A stretch of DNA of 5,479 bases. Source: Thermoplasmata archaeon. Its GTDB lineage: Archaea; Thermoplasmatota; Thermoplasmata; Thermoplasmatales; Thermoplasmataceae. Within the stretch, counting starts at the first letter, position 1. Every line of letters begins with the position of its first letter. The notes beneath the pieces are model-generated. The model was not told where the DNA came from. It ran no database searches and was given only the letters and a program-made list of their open reading frames with translations. A program made the position numbers and the translations under genes. Of the stretch, positions 1 through 4,916 are shown piece by piece. The stretch spans positions 1-5,479 of the forward strand of contig JAJZXP010000224.1 in the NCBI GenBank assembly GCA_021806345.1, given 5' to 3'.

Positions 1-400
1 AGAATTATATCACGCAGATAATAGCATCAAAATTTACAATAGTGCTACTAAGCCGGAAAAGGATCTTTTGGAATTATTGATCGAAGATCTCACCAAGAGA
101 AATGCATGCGAAATAGATGAACCAGTCTCCACAGACATTCATAGATTGATTAGGTTTCCATTTAGCCTCCATGGAAAGACAGGTCTGGTTGTTAAAAGTT
201 TAAGTCTAGACCATCTGAAAGACTTCTCCCCTCTTAAAGAAGCAGTTTACGATTACAAAGGAAAGGAAACAACAATATTATTAAAACAACCCTTTAAAAT
301 AAATTTCCTGGACAAAGAATATGACCTCGAAGGAAAGGTAACTGTTCCGAGAAATTTTGCAGTTTTCATGTTAAGTTCAGGTAGAGCTTCTTTAGAATAA
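1..400 (+). CDS. priS: DNA primase small (catalytic) subunit PriS, C-terminal part
   Basis: The reading frame is open from the left edge (first full codon at base 2), so the gene begins outside the window; 132 residues remain. PriS is the catalytic subunit of the archaeal/eukaryotic heterodimeric primase that makes primers for DNA replication. The diagnostic block is at fragment residues 38-62, reading IDEPVSTDIHRLIR followed by SLHGKTG. By comparison with known primases, D39 is the third metal-binding catalytic Asp and H57 contacts the nucleotide triphosphate. The D-x-D pair of the active site lies off-window. The fragment ends in the usual beta-rich tail (VTVPRNFAVFML, residues 113-124) of the catalytic fold. 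A TTG at 68 is internal, not a start. The stop codon lies inside the palindrome at 398-417. Identification is from motif memory and is strong; the first part of the gene is unseen. Confidence 0.93.
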   Translation, partial: ELYHADNSIKIYNSATKPEKDLLELLIEDLTKRNACEIDEPVSTDIHRLIRFPFSLHGKTGLVVKSLSLDHLKDFSPLKEAVYDYKGKETTILLKQPFKINFLDKEYDLEGKVTVPRNFAVFMLSSGRASLE

Positions 401-417
401 TTATTTGTAAATAATTA
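398..417. promoter_or_regulatory. Perfect 20-bp palindrome, candidate operator of the rubrerythrin promoter
   Basis: TAATTATTTGTAAATAATTA has two exact 9-bp arms around a GT centre. It begins on the priS stop codon and ends about 14 bases before the TATA-like box of the rubrerythrin gene. An AT-only stem is a poor RNA terminator, while the position just upstream of a core promoter suits a dimeric DNA-binding regulator. The regulator identity is unknown. A metal or peroxide sensor would be a guess based only on the downstream gene. Confidence 0.4.
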
Positions 418-430
418 GTAAAGAAAATTA

Positions 431-439
431 CATATATAC
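431..439 (+). promoter_or_regulatory. TATA box for the rubrerythrin-DUF3501 pair
   Basis: CATATATAC is the best archaeal TATA-like element in the 66-bp gap after priS. Its centre at about 435 predicts a transcript start near 460, leaving a leader of only a few bases that may or may not include the ribosome binding site at 458-462. No B-recognition element is obvious. Confidence 0.5.
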
Positions 440-457
440 TATTGCTATCTCAGACAT

Positions 458-462
458 GGTGA
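458..462 (+). promoter_or_regulatory. Ribosome binding site of rubrerythrin
   Basis: GGTGA matches the archaeal anti-Shine-Dalgarno core (TCACC) and lies 4 bases before the ATG at 467. It supports that start over the out-of-frame ATG at 456. Confidence 0.6.
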
Positions 463-466
463 CAAG

Positions 467-892
467 ATGGATTTAAAGAATTCTAAGACACTGGAAAACC
501 TTAAGGCTGGTTTTGCAGGAGAAAGCCAGGCTAACAGAAGATATCTGTATTTCGCACTTAAGGCGGATGAAGAAGGACAGCAGGAAATCGCTCAGGTATT
601 CAGGTCAACTGCCGACGGGGAAACAGCACATGCTTTTGGACATCTCAAGTATTTGGCTGTAGTTGGAGATCCAGTTACAAATGAGCCAATCGGGACAACA
701 GAACAGAATTTAAAGTCTGCAATTGCAGGAGAAACATATGAGTACAGCCAGATGTATCCGGGATTTGCCAAGGATGCAAGAGATGAACACTTTGATGAAA
801 TTGCCCATTGGTTTGAAATACTGTCAAAGGCAGAAAAATCTCACGCAACAAAATACGAAAATACCTTAAAAGAAATGAAGAAAAACCAGTGA
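467..892 (+). CDS. Rubrerythrin lacking the rubredoxin domain (sulerythrin-like)
   Basis: A 141-residue ferritin-like di-iron protein, expected to reduce hydrogen peroxide in the cytoplasm. The two ExxH-type helical pairs are visible: E19 in FAGESQ, E52 and H55 in GETAH, E89/E92 in AGETYEY, and E123/H126 in EKSH, together the usual di-iron ligand set. Full-length rubrerythrins are about 190 residues and carry a C-terminal rubredoxin domain with four Cys; here the protein ends after the four-helix bundle and contains no Cys at all, as in sulerythrin of Sulfolobus tokodaii (also about 144 residues). It must therefore receive electrons from a separate carrier. The start is set by the GGTGA element at 458. 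The stop codon overlaps a possible GTG start of the next gene, so the two are almost certainly co-transcribed. Family assignment is very secure; the in vivo substrate is inferred. Confidence 0.95.
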   Translation: MDLKNSKTLENLKAGFAGESQANRRYLYFALKADEEGQQEIAQVFRSTADGETAHAFGHLKYLAVVGDPVTNEPIGTTEQNLKSAIAGETYEYSQMYPGFAKDARDEHFDEIAHWFEILSKAEKSHATKYENTLKEMKKNQ

Positions 893-893
893 T
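889..893 (+). promoter_or_regulatory. Ribosome binding site of the DUF3501 gene, spanning the rubrerythrin stop
   Basis: GTGAT matches the anti-Shine-Dalgarno sequence and sits 4 bases before the ATG at 898, the same spacing as the rubrerythrin site. It includes the rubrerythrin TGA stop (890-892), which implies translational coupling. The same bases could be read as a GTG start at 889. Confidence 0.45.
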
Positions 894-897
894 AAAA

Positions 898-1467
898 ATG
901 CAGAAAATCAGTAAGGAGGAACTTATAACTCCTGAAAATTTCTCGAAAATTTTGCAGGAAGAACGCAGGGAGATTATAGGGTTAAAAAAATTTAGACGGA
1001 TCGAGAGCCGCACATTCAGCTACCTTTTTGAAAATAGAGAAACAATTAGGAATCAAATGAATGAAATGATCTTAATTGAAAACATGCATGATCCTTCAGA
1101 GATTGAACATATCCTGAACACTTACAACGAGTTGATCCCTTCTGAAAATCAACTAAGTGTTTCAATGTTTATAGAAATTAGTGATGAAAAGGTACTTTTG
1201 AAGGAAATGCCCAGACTTTCTGGTGTAGAACAGGAAGTTTACCTCATATTCGGGGAAAATGAGCTAAAAGCGGTTCCTGAAGAGGGTAGATCTACAGAAA
1301 CATTGGAATCAACACTTCAATATCTCAAGTTTAATTTCGATGATAGGATGAAAGGGATTTTTAAGTCTGCGAAAACCGCTTTTATCGTTACGAGACAGAG
1401 GAATTATAAGGAAAGCGCAGAAATTACAAGCGAACTTCTAAGGACATTACAAAATGAAATAAATTAA
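898..1467 (+). CDS. DUF3501 family protein
   Basis: A 189-residue soluble protein matching DUF3501, a family of about 190 residues with no known biochemical function. Recognisable blocks are LFENRETIRNQMNEM (43-57), NTYNELIP (74-81), FIEI (91-94) and EEGRSTETLES (128-138) followed by LQYLKF (140-145). There is no signal peptide, no membrane segment, and no Cys or Trp; H64 and H71 are the only His. I start it at ATG 898 because MQKISKEELITPENF aligns with the usual family N-terminus and GTGAT lies 4 bases upstream; GTG 889 would add three residues. From memory, family members often lie next to rubrerythrin and a GlpC/HdrB-like Cys-rich Fe-S protein. Here only the rubrerythrin neighbour is present. 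A role in peroxide or redox defence is inferred from that linkage alone. Confidence 0.85.
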   Translation: MQKISKEELITPENFSKILQEERREIIGLKKFRRIESRTFSYLFENRETIRNQMNEMILIENMHDPSEIEHILNTYNELIPSENQLSVSMFIEISDEKVLLKEMPRLSGVEQEVYLIFGENELKAVPEEGRSTETLESTLQYLKFNFDDRMKGIFKSAKTAFIVTRQRNYKESAEITSELLRTLQNEIN

Positions 1468-1470
1468 ATA
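1464..1470 (+). promoter_or_regulatory. Possible TATA box for a leaderless ABC ATPase transcript
   Basis: TTAAATA is centred 25 bases before the ATG at 1492 and overlaps the DUF3501 stop codon. That spacing would put the transcript start on the ATG. A weak AAGG (1486-1489) just before the start is the alternative signal, in which case the gene is read through from DUF3501 across the 24-bp gap. Confidence 0.35.
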
Positions 1471-1491
1471 CTTATTAAAGTTAACAAGGCA

Positions 1492-2400
1492 ATGATCCAG
1501 GTATCAGGGGTTACTCATTCCTATGGAGGGAAAAAAATAGTTTTGAGCGACATAGACAAAAAATTCTCATCAGGAAAGATATATGGAATAGTTGGACCCA
1601 ATGGAGCTGGTAAAACCACTCTTTTAAACGTGATCTCTGGTATTAATTCTCCAAAGAAAGGAACCGTGGAAATTGATGGATTCAACATCAAAAAGAACAG
1701 GGAGAAGGCTTTGAGCAGAATAGGTTTCATGCCAGACAGGGTATATCTTGAAAACCAATCGCCAGTTCTTCCACAGATTGCATATTTTGGAACGTTCTAT
1801 GGGCTAAAGTATAATGATTCAATGGAAAAAGCGAAGAGTCTCCTGGCAGAGTTTGGACTTCCCAAGGAATTCTGGAATAGACCAACAGTTAGACTTTCCC
1901 TCGGACAGAGAAGACGGGTAAGTTGGGTCATGGCAACCTTACACAACCCTGAGAATTTACTGATGGACGAGCCATACAACGGTTTCGATCCCTTTGGAAT
2001 GAGACAGTTGACAGATTACATACTCGAAGCCCGAGATAGGGGAAATACTGTATTAATTTCATCGCACATATTAAAGGAAGTTCAATCAATCGCTGACGAA
2101 TTTATTTATATTGACCGGGGAAGGCTGGAAAAGTCGATTGAAACAGATGAAATTGAAAAAGCATCCGGAAAGGTATGGATCAGGGTAAAGAATCCTGATG
2201 ATAACTTCACAAATATAGTATCAAAATTTGGAGACGTCAGGAGGATAGGACAGGCATATGAGTTGACGCCAAATGCAGATTTAGGTCTGGATGTAAGCGA
2301 AATAAACCAAACGCTTGTTAAGGAAGGTTACAAGGTCGAGTCAATATACCAGGAAAAGAGAACCGTTGAGGATGAATTCTTTCAAAAAAAGAATAATTAA
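1492..2400 (+). CDS. ABC transporter ATP-binding protein (DrrA/CcmA type)
   Basis: A 302-residue nucleotide-binding subunit that would power an ABC membrane transporter from the cytoplasmic face. In order: Walker A GPNGAGKTT (35-43), signature LSLGQRRRV (135-143; LSGGQ with the first Gly replaced by Leu), Walker B ENLLMDEP (154-161) with catalytic E160, D-loop NGFDPFG (163-169) and switch H192 in ISSH. The Q-loop position, after IGFMP, holds D82 instead of Gln or Glu. Residues from about 225 on form a C-terminal extension with a ferredoxin-like look, common in drug/lipid/antibiotic-type exporters of this class (Pfam ABC_tran plus a C-terminal domain). No permease gene lies on either side, so the partner and cargo are unknown. 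The gene may be transcribed with DUF3501 or from its own leaderless promoter. It converges on the tRNA gene with only 2 bases between them. Confidence 0.9.
   Translation: MIQVSGVTHSYGGKKIVLSDIDKKFSSGKIYGIVGPNGAGKTTLLNVISGINSPKKGTVEIDGFNIKKNREKALSRIGFMPDRVYLENQSPVLPQIAYFGTFYGLKYNDSMEKAKSLLAEFGLPKEFWNRPTVRLSLGQRRRVSWVMATLHNPENLLMDEPYNGFDPFGMRQLTDYILEARDRGNTVLISSHILKEVQSIADEFIYIDRGRLEKSIETDEIEKASGKVWIRVKNPDDNFTNIVSKFGDVRRIGQAYELTPNADLGLDVSEINQTLVKEGYKVESIYQEKRTVEDEFFQKKNN
2376..2394. repeat. 7-bp inverted repeat at the 3' end of the ABC ATPase gene
   Basis: ATTCTTT (2376-2382) and AAAGAAT (2388-2394) flank a 5-base loop. It sits in the last codons of the ABC gene and overlaps the oligo-T run used on the other strand. 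A weak AT stem may have no function beyond coding. Confidence 0.3.
2384..2390 (-). terminator. Oligo-T terminator of the tRNA-Arg transcript
   Basis: On the minus strand this is a run of seven T, starting 12 bases past the tRNA 3' end. Archaeal RNA polymerase terminates at such T runs without needing a hairpin. The run lies inside the last codons (lysines) of the convergent ABC gene. Confidence 0.5.
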
Positions 2401-2402
2401 TT

Positions 2403-2474
2403 CAGGTCCGCCGGGAATTGAACCCGGATCACAGGCTCCGGAGGCCTGTATGATATCCTTTACACTACGAACCT
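2403..2474 (-). tRNA. tRNA-Arg (anticodon CCG)
   Basis: Reading the minus strand, the 72-nt molecule folds as a full cloverleaf. The acceptor AGGTTCG pairs with CGGACCT (7 bp, one G-U), followed by T8-A9. The D arm has a short stem GTG/CAT with G-G in the loop. The anticodon stem CAGGC/GCCTG is perfect with loop CTCCGGA, giving anticodon CCG after U33. The variable region is 4 nt (TGAT), and the T arm is CCGGG, loop TTCAATT, CCCGG. The discriminator is G and CCA is not encoded. It reads the arginine codon CGG, which is rare here. There is no intron. Its 5' two bases overlap the stop codon of the upstream gene, and its 3' end is 2 bases from the ABC gene stop. Confidence 0.96.
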
Positions 2475-2958
2475 AGCGCTTATATCCGATCTTTCTTAAT
2501 AAATCCCTTCTCTTTTCCTTGTCCTGATCATTTTCAACCCCCAGGGGTGAATATCCATCAACCACTCCTAAAATGGAACCACCCTGTTCGGTTCTATATA
2601 CAATAACTGAAAGGGGATTTGCTGTGGATGCAAATATTCCACCAACCTCCATGCAGTTCTTTATGGAGTTCAGAATTGAGATTGGAAATGTGTTTCTCAG
2701 CATTATCAAAAACGTGTGACCACATGCTACTCGCTTGAGATTTTCAATACCCACTTTTACCAATTCTTCATCATTCCCTTCGTGCCTGATCAATCTTTCT
2801 CCTGAAGCTTCAGAGAATATTATTGCGTACTTTGAAGAAGAGTTCGCTGTTTTTATGATCTCTTCCAGATCCTCAACCGTCTTGATAAAATGAGAATATC
2901 CCAGTATAAGGTTGCAGCCCTCTGGCATATTTATCTTAACTACATCAATGCTTTCCAT
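2473..2958 (-). CDS. Adenosine-specific kinase family protein (Adenosine_kin)
   Basis: A 161-residue soluble protein matching the Adenosine_kin family (type example Pyrobaculum PAE2307, reported to bind adenosine nucleotides and to carry a stable phosphohistidine). Conserved blocks, numbered from my start: GYSHFIKTVED (20-30), SEASGERLIRHEGNDEEL (49-66), LRNTFP (87-92), FASTANPL (109-116) and GVVDGYSPLGVE (131-142). H23 and H81 are the best candidates for a modified or catalytic His. The length is typical. I start it at the ATG at 2958, since TTTAAATT (2981-2988) lies 23-30 bases upstream and the family usually has few residues before the INMPEG-like strand; the ATG at 2970 would add four residues. 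The stop codon overlaps the tRNA-Arg gene by two bases, so the mRNA and tRNA cannot both be intact from one transcript. Kinase activity is known only for relatives. Confidence 0.9.
   Translation of the reverse strand: MESIDVVKINMPEGCNLILGYSHFIKTVEDLEEIIKTANSSSKYAIIFSEASGERLIRHEGNDEELVKVGIENLKRVACGHTFLIMLRNTFPISILNSIKNCMEVGGIFASTANPLSVIVYRTEQGGSILGVVDGYSPLGVENDQDKEKRRDLLRKIGYKR
2496..2503 (-). promoter_or_regulatory. TATA box for tRNA-Arg inside the upstream gene
   Basis: On the minus strand TTTATTAA is centred about 25-26 bases before the tRNA 5' end, the standard distance for archaeal initiation. It lies within the last codons of the Adenosine_kin gene, so the tRNA could be made independently of that gene. 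Read-through followed by RNase P processing is the alternative. Confidence 0.45.
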
Positions 2959-2980
2959 TGAATATGTCATACATAATTAG

Positions 2981-2988
2981 TTTAAATT
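2981..2988 (-). promoter_or_regulatory. TATA box for the Adenosine_kin gene
   Basis: On the minus strand AATTTAAA spans positions -23 to -30 relative to the ATG at 2958, predicting a leaderless transcript. It sits in the 33-bp gap after the membrane-protein gene. No A/T box exists at the right distance for the upstream ATG at 2970. Confidence 0.4.
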
Positions 2989-3003
2989 ATTGACTGTGAA
3001 AAT

Positions 3004-3666
3004 TTAAAGAACTTGTTTGAGCACCAGGCTACCGTAAATAACCATTATCACTAAGATTATCTCCTCCAGCAATGAGTTTGGCACTATGTAAAGTAACATC
3101 ATCAATCCCAAAAATAGTCCGGTGGTAGGTTCCTTTTTGTATATGTCTCCCAGTGTGGTGATCATTCCTGTGATATTCCTCACTAATCCTTTTTTATTGT
3201 AATTCATTACAATAATGGAAACGTACGCTACTATGATGAAAAGAGAGGCAACTAAACCACCTACAATCGGTATGAAGGAAATTATTATGTCAACAAATGA
3301 AATAAAAATAGCAATCATCAGAATTATTCCCTTTGTTTCGAACGAATCAGACAATGCAGTTCTTACTGAAAATTTTCCCGTATCGACTAAATCTGCGGAT
3401 GAGAATGTCTGCCAGAAAATTGCCAGAACCATGAAAAAGTTGGTTAATATTGCAACAATTAGTAATGCAATGAACCTGAGAATTGAATTTGTAATCCCAG
3501 TACCTGCGTTTATATGAAAAGCAATCATTATCTCATTGGCTGAACTTGCTGCAAGCAAAGCTATCACGGCAGCTATTATCAGACCAAATATATATGGAAG
3601 TATTATCGTGGGCTCTTTTTTTATGAATTCTAAGGCCCGTTTTAGTGAAAGTGCCTCATCTGCCAT
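3004..3666 (-). CDS. Six-helix integral membrane protein of unknown function
   Basis: A 220-residue hydrophobic protein that I cannot name beyond a loose likeness to the polytopic DUF975/DUF4013/DUF7847-type membrane families. Likely membrane segments are residues 20-41, 62-85, 113-132, 137-155, 182-199 and 200-216. Positive charges cluster in the N-terminus (K9, R10, K16, K17), in 98-112 and in 156-178, so both termini should be cytoplasmic. The motif KKEPT occurs twice, at 16-20 and 177-181, each time after an amphipathic stretch and before a membrane helix, suggesting internal duplication. There are no Cys, and no catalytic motif is evident. The start ATG is supported by AGGT a few bases upstream and a TATA box centred 26 bases before it. 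The gene precedes the Adenosine_kin gene on the same strand by 33 bp (45 bp to my chosen start), but each seems to have its own promoter. Confidence 0.8.
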   Translation of the reverse strand: MADEALSLKRALEFIKKEPTIILPYIFGLIIAAVIALLAASSANEIMIAFHINAGTGITNSILRFIALLIVAILTNFFMVLAIFWQTFSSADLVDTGKFSVRTALSDSFETKGIILMIAIFISFVDIIISFIPIVGGLVASLFIIVAYVSIIVMNYNKKGLVRNITGMITTLGDIYKKEPTTGLFLGLMMLLYIVPNSLLEEIILVIMVIYGSLVLKQVL

Positions 3667-3688
3667 TTACCTAGCATTTAAAACATTA

Positions 3689-3696
3689 ATATATAT
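3689..3696 (-). promoter_or_regulatory. TATA box for the membrane-protein gene
   Basis: ATATATAT is centred about 26 bases before the ATG at 3666 on the minus strand, again predicting a leaderless or nearly leaderless transcript. A self-complementary TTTTATAAAA follows at 3697-3706, so the AT-rich block could also serve plus-strand transcription. Confidence 0.45.
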
Positions 3697-3770
3697 TTTT
3701 ATAAAAGTGATCAATTTGTCTGACAAAATAAGTTTTAGAAAAATCCTTAGAGAGAAACTGGAAAAAAAGA

Positions 3771-3778
3771 TTTATTAC
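3771..3778 (+). promoter_or_regulatory. TATA box for the GGR-family gene
   Basis: TTTATTAC is centred about 25 bases before the ATG at 3799, where no ribosome binding site is visible, consistent with leaderless initiation. The core TTTATTA is the same as in the proposed tRNA promoter at 2496-2503. Confidence 0.4.
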
Positions 3779-3798
3779 AATGGTAAGTATGACAACGA

Positions 3799-4845
3799 AT
3801 GACCGGAGAATTGGATTATGGGACAATAATAGTGGGTGCAGGAACTGCTGGTCTATCAGCAGGATGTGTTCTTAATGAAAATTCAACATCTTACTTAATT
3901 ATAGATAAAAAAGATGAAGTGGGCCTCCCTGTCAGATCAACAGGAGCCGTTTCGCTTGAATGGGTCAATAAAATAGGCATGCCCGTAGACAAATCCATTA
4001 TTGCTTCTTATATCAACAATATGTCATTCAGAACAGTTGGAGGAAAGAGAATAGATTTAAAATTCAACCATCCAGTTGGATTGGTGTATGATTTCACAAA
4101 ATATGAAAAGTTTTTATCTTCTAAATTTAAGGGCGAGTTGAACTTAAAATTAAAAACCAGGGTTCTTGATGTCACAAAAAATGAAGTTGAACTGAACAAT
4201 GAAACCTTAAAATGTAAAAATGTAATTTTAGCAGCAGGACCCCAATCCAATCTTGGAAACAAATTGGAAAAGACGCAGGCCCTTGTGGCGTATGAGGAAA
4301 CCAGAAAACTTGAGAAAAGGGATGATTTTCAGATGATTCTGTGGTTTGGAAATGATGCTCCTGGAGGTTATTACTGGGATTTTGCAGACTCTGATAACAC
4401 CAGGAAGGTAGGGGTTTGTTATTATCCTACTTCCAACCGAACTCCAAAGGATGTTCTCAATGAGTTTACGGAAAAATTTCCAGAAACATCGGGTAATATT
4501 GTTCACACAATGGCTCACCAGATTCCCCTAACTGAACCTTCCAAGACTGTGATAAGGGACGGTTTGTATCTAACTGGTGATATGGTTAATGCAGTGCTGA
4601 ACACCACAGCTGGTGGTTTACAAGGAGCATTCTGGTCCGGAAAAGAGGCAGCTAAGGGAGTCTTGAAGAATGACGCAAGTTTATACCAAAATACTTGGGA
4701 CACCCAGATTAGACCCTGGTTGATGAAACACCACCAGCTTCATAAGAAAATACACAAAACTGGTGAAAAATCTGTAGGAAGATATATTTCCTTGGCTAAA
4801 CTGATGACAAAGTCAATGCAGATTAAAGTTTTTGGTGGTCTATAA
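3799..4845 (+). CDS. Geranylgeranyl reductase family FAD-dependent oxidoreductase
   Basis: A 348-residue flavoprotein of the GGR family, whose studied archaeal members saturate the geranylgeranyl chains of membrane ether lipids. It begins with the Rossmann FAD motif GAGTAG (13-18) and an acidic strand end at D36 in YLIIDKK. It then shows APGGYYWDF (187-195), the isoprenoid-site signature of the family, and the second FAD contact GLYLTGD (255-261), followed by AGGLQGAFWSGKEAA (271-285). In the family motif PxxCGG-like block, here PVRSTGAVS (44-52), the usual Cys is Ser47. It is shorter than the roughly 390-residue lipid GGRs, so it may be a paralogue acting on another isoprenoid or quinone. 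ATG 3799 is the first possible start after an in-frame stop. It overlaps by 4 bases the stop of a tiny upstream reading frame. Family secure; substrate open. Confidence 0.88.
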   Translation: MTGELDYGTIIVGAGTAGLSAGCVLNENSTSYLIIDKKDEVGLPVRSTGAVSLEWVNKIGMPVDKSIIASYINNMSFRTVGGKRIDLKFNHPVGLVYDFTKYEKFLSSKFKGELNLKLKTRVLDVTKNEVELNNETLKCKNVILAAGPQSNLGNKLEKTQALVAYEETRKLEKRDDFQMILWFGNDAPGGYYWDFADSDNTRKVGVCYYPTSNRTPKDVLNEFTEKFPETSGNIVHTMAHQIPLTEPSKTVIRDGLYLTGDMVNAVLNTTAGGLQGAFWSGKEAAKGVLKNDASLYQNTWDTQIRPWLMKHHQLHKKIHKTGEKSVGRYISLAKLMTKSMQIKVFGGL

Positions 4846-4879
4846 TCCCATTTTGATATTATAAGTCGAGATTTTAAGG

Positions 4880-4887
4880 TTAAATAT
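4880..4887 (+). promoter_or_regulatory. TATA box for the MBL-fold hydrolase gene
   Basis: TTAAATAT lies in the 71-bp gap after the GGR-family gene. Its centre is about 33 bases before the ATG at 4917, giving a predicted leader of some 8 bases. No ribosome binding site is visible. Confidence 0.35.
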
Positions 4888-4916
4888 GATAAGAATGAAC
4901 GCATTCACAACTTAAA

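Noticed and set aside
398..417. Palindrome as an intrinsic terminator of priS
   Set aside because: The stem is almost all A-T with a 2-base loop and no T run follows, so an operator reading is preferred, though not proven.
456..458. ATG upstream of the rubrerythrin start
   Set aside because: It is out of frame with the rubrerythrin and overlaps the start of the ribosome binding site at 458.
675..1013. Minus-strand open frame of 112 codons across the rubrerythrin and DUF3501 genes
   Set aside because: It is antisense to two well-supported genes, and its translation is low-complexity Leu/Phe/Ser without any recognisable motif.
1521..1979. Two minus-strand frames inside the ABC ATPase gene
   Set aside because: They are antisense to the Walker A to Walker B region, which is unambiguous coding sequence on the plus strand.
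3215..3517. Plus-strand open frame of 100 codons opposite the membrane-protein gene
   Set aside because: It mirrors the hydrophobic coding sequence of the minus-strand gene and has no promoter or ribosome site of its own.
3004..3666. Membrane protein as the permease of the ABC ATPase
   Set aside because: It lies on the opposite strand beyond two other genes, and its repeated KKEPT layout does not resemble ABC2-type permeases.
3536..3706. N-terminal part of the plus-strand frame that ends at 3802
   Set aside because: It is antisense to the start of the membrane-protein gene; only the part after 3707 falls in non-coding DNA and is discussed separately.
4008..4703. Three minus-strand open frames inside the GGR-family gene
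   Set aside because: They are antisense to a gene with clear FAD motifs along its whole length and show no family features.
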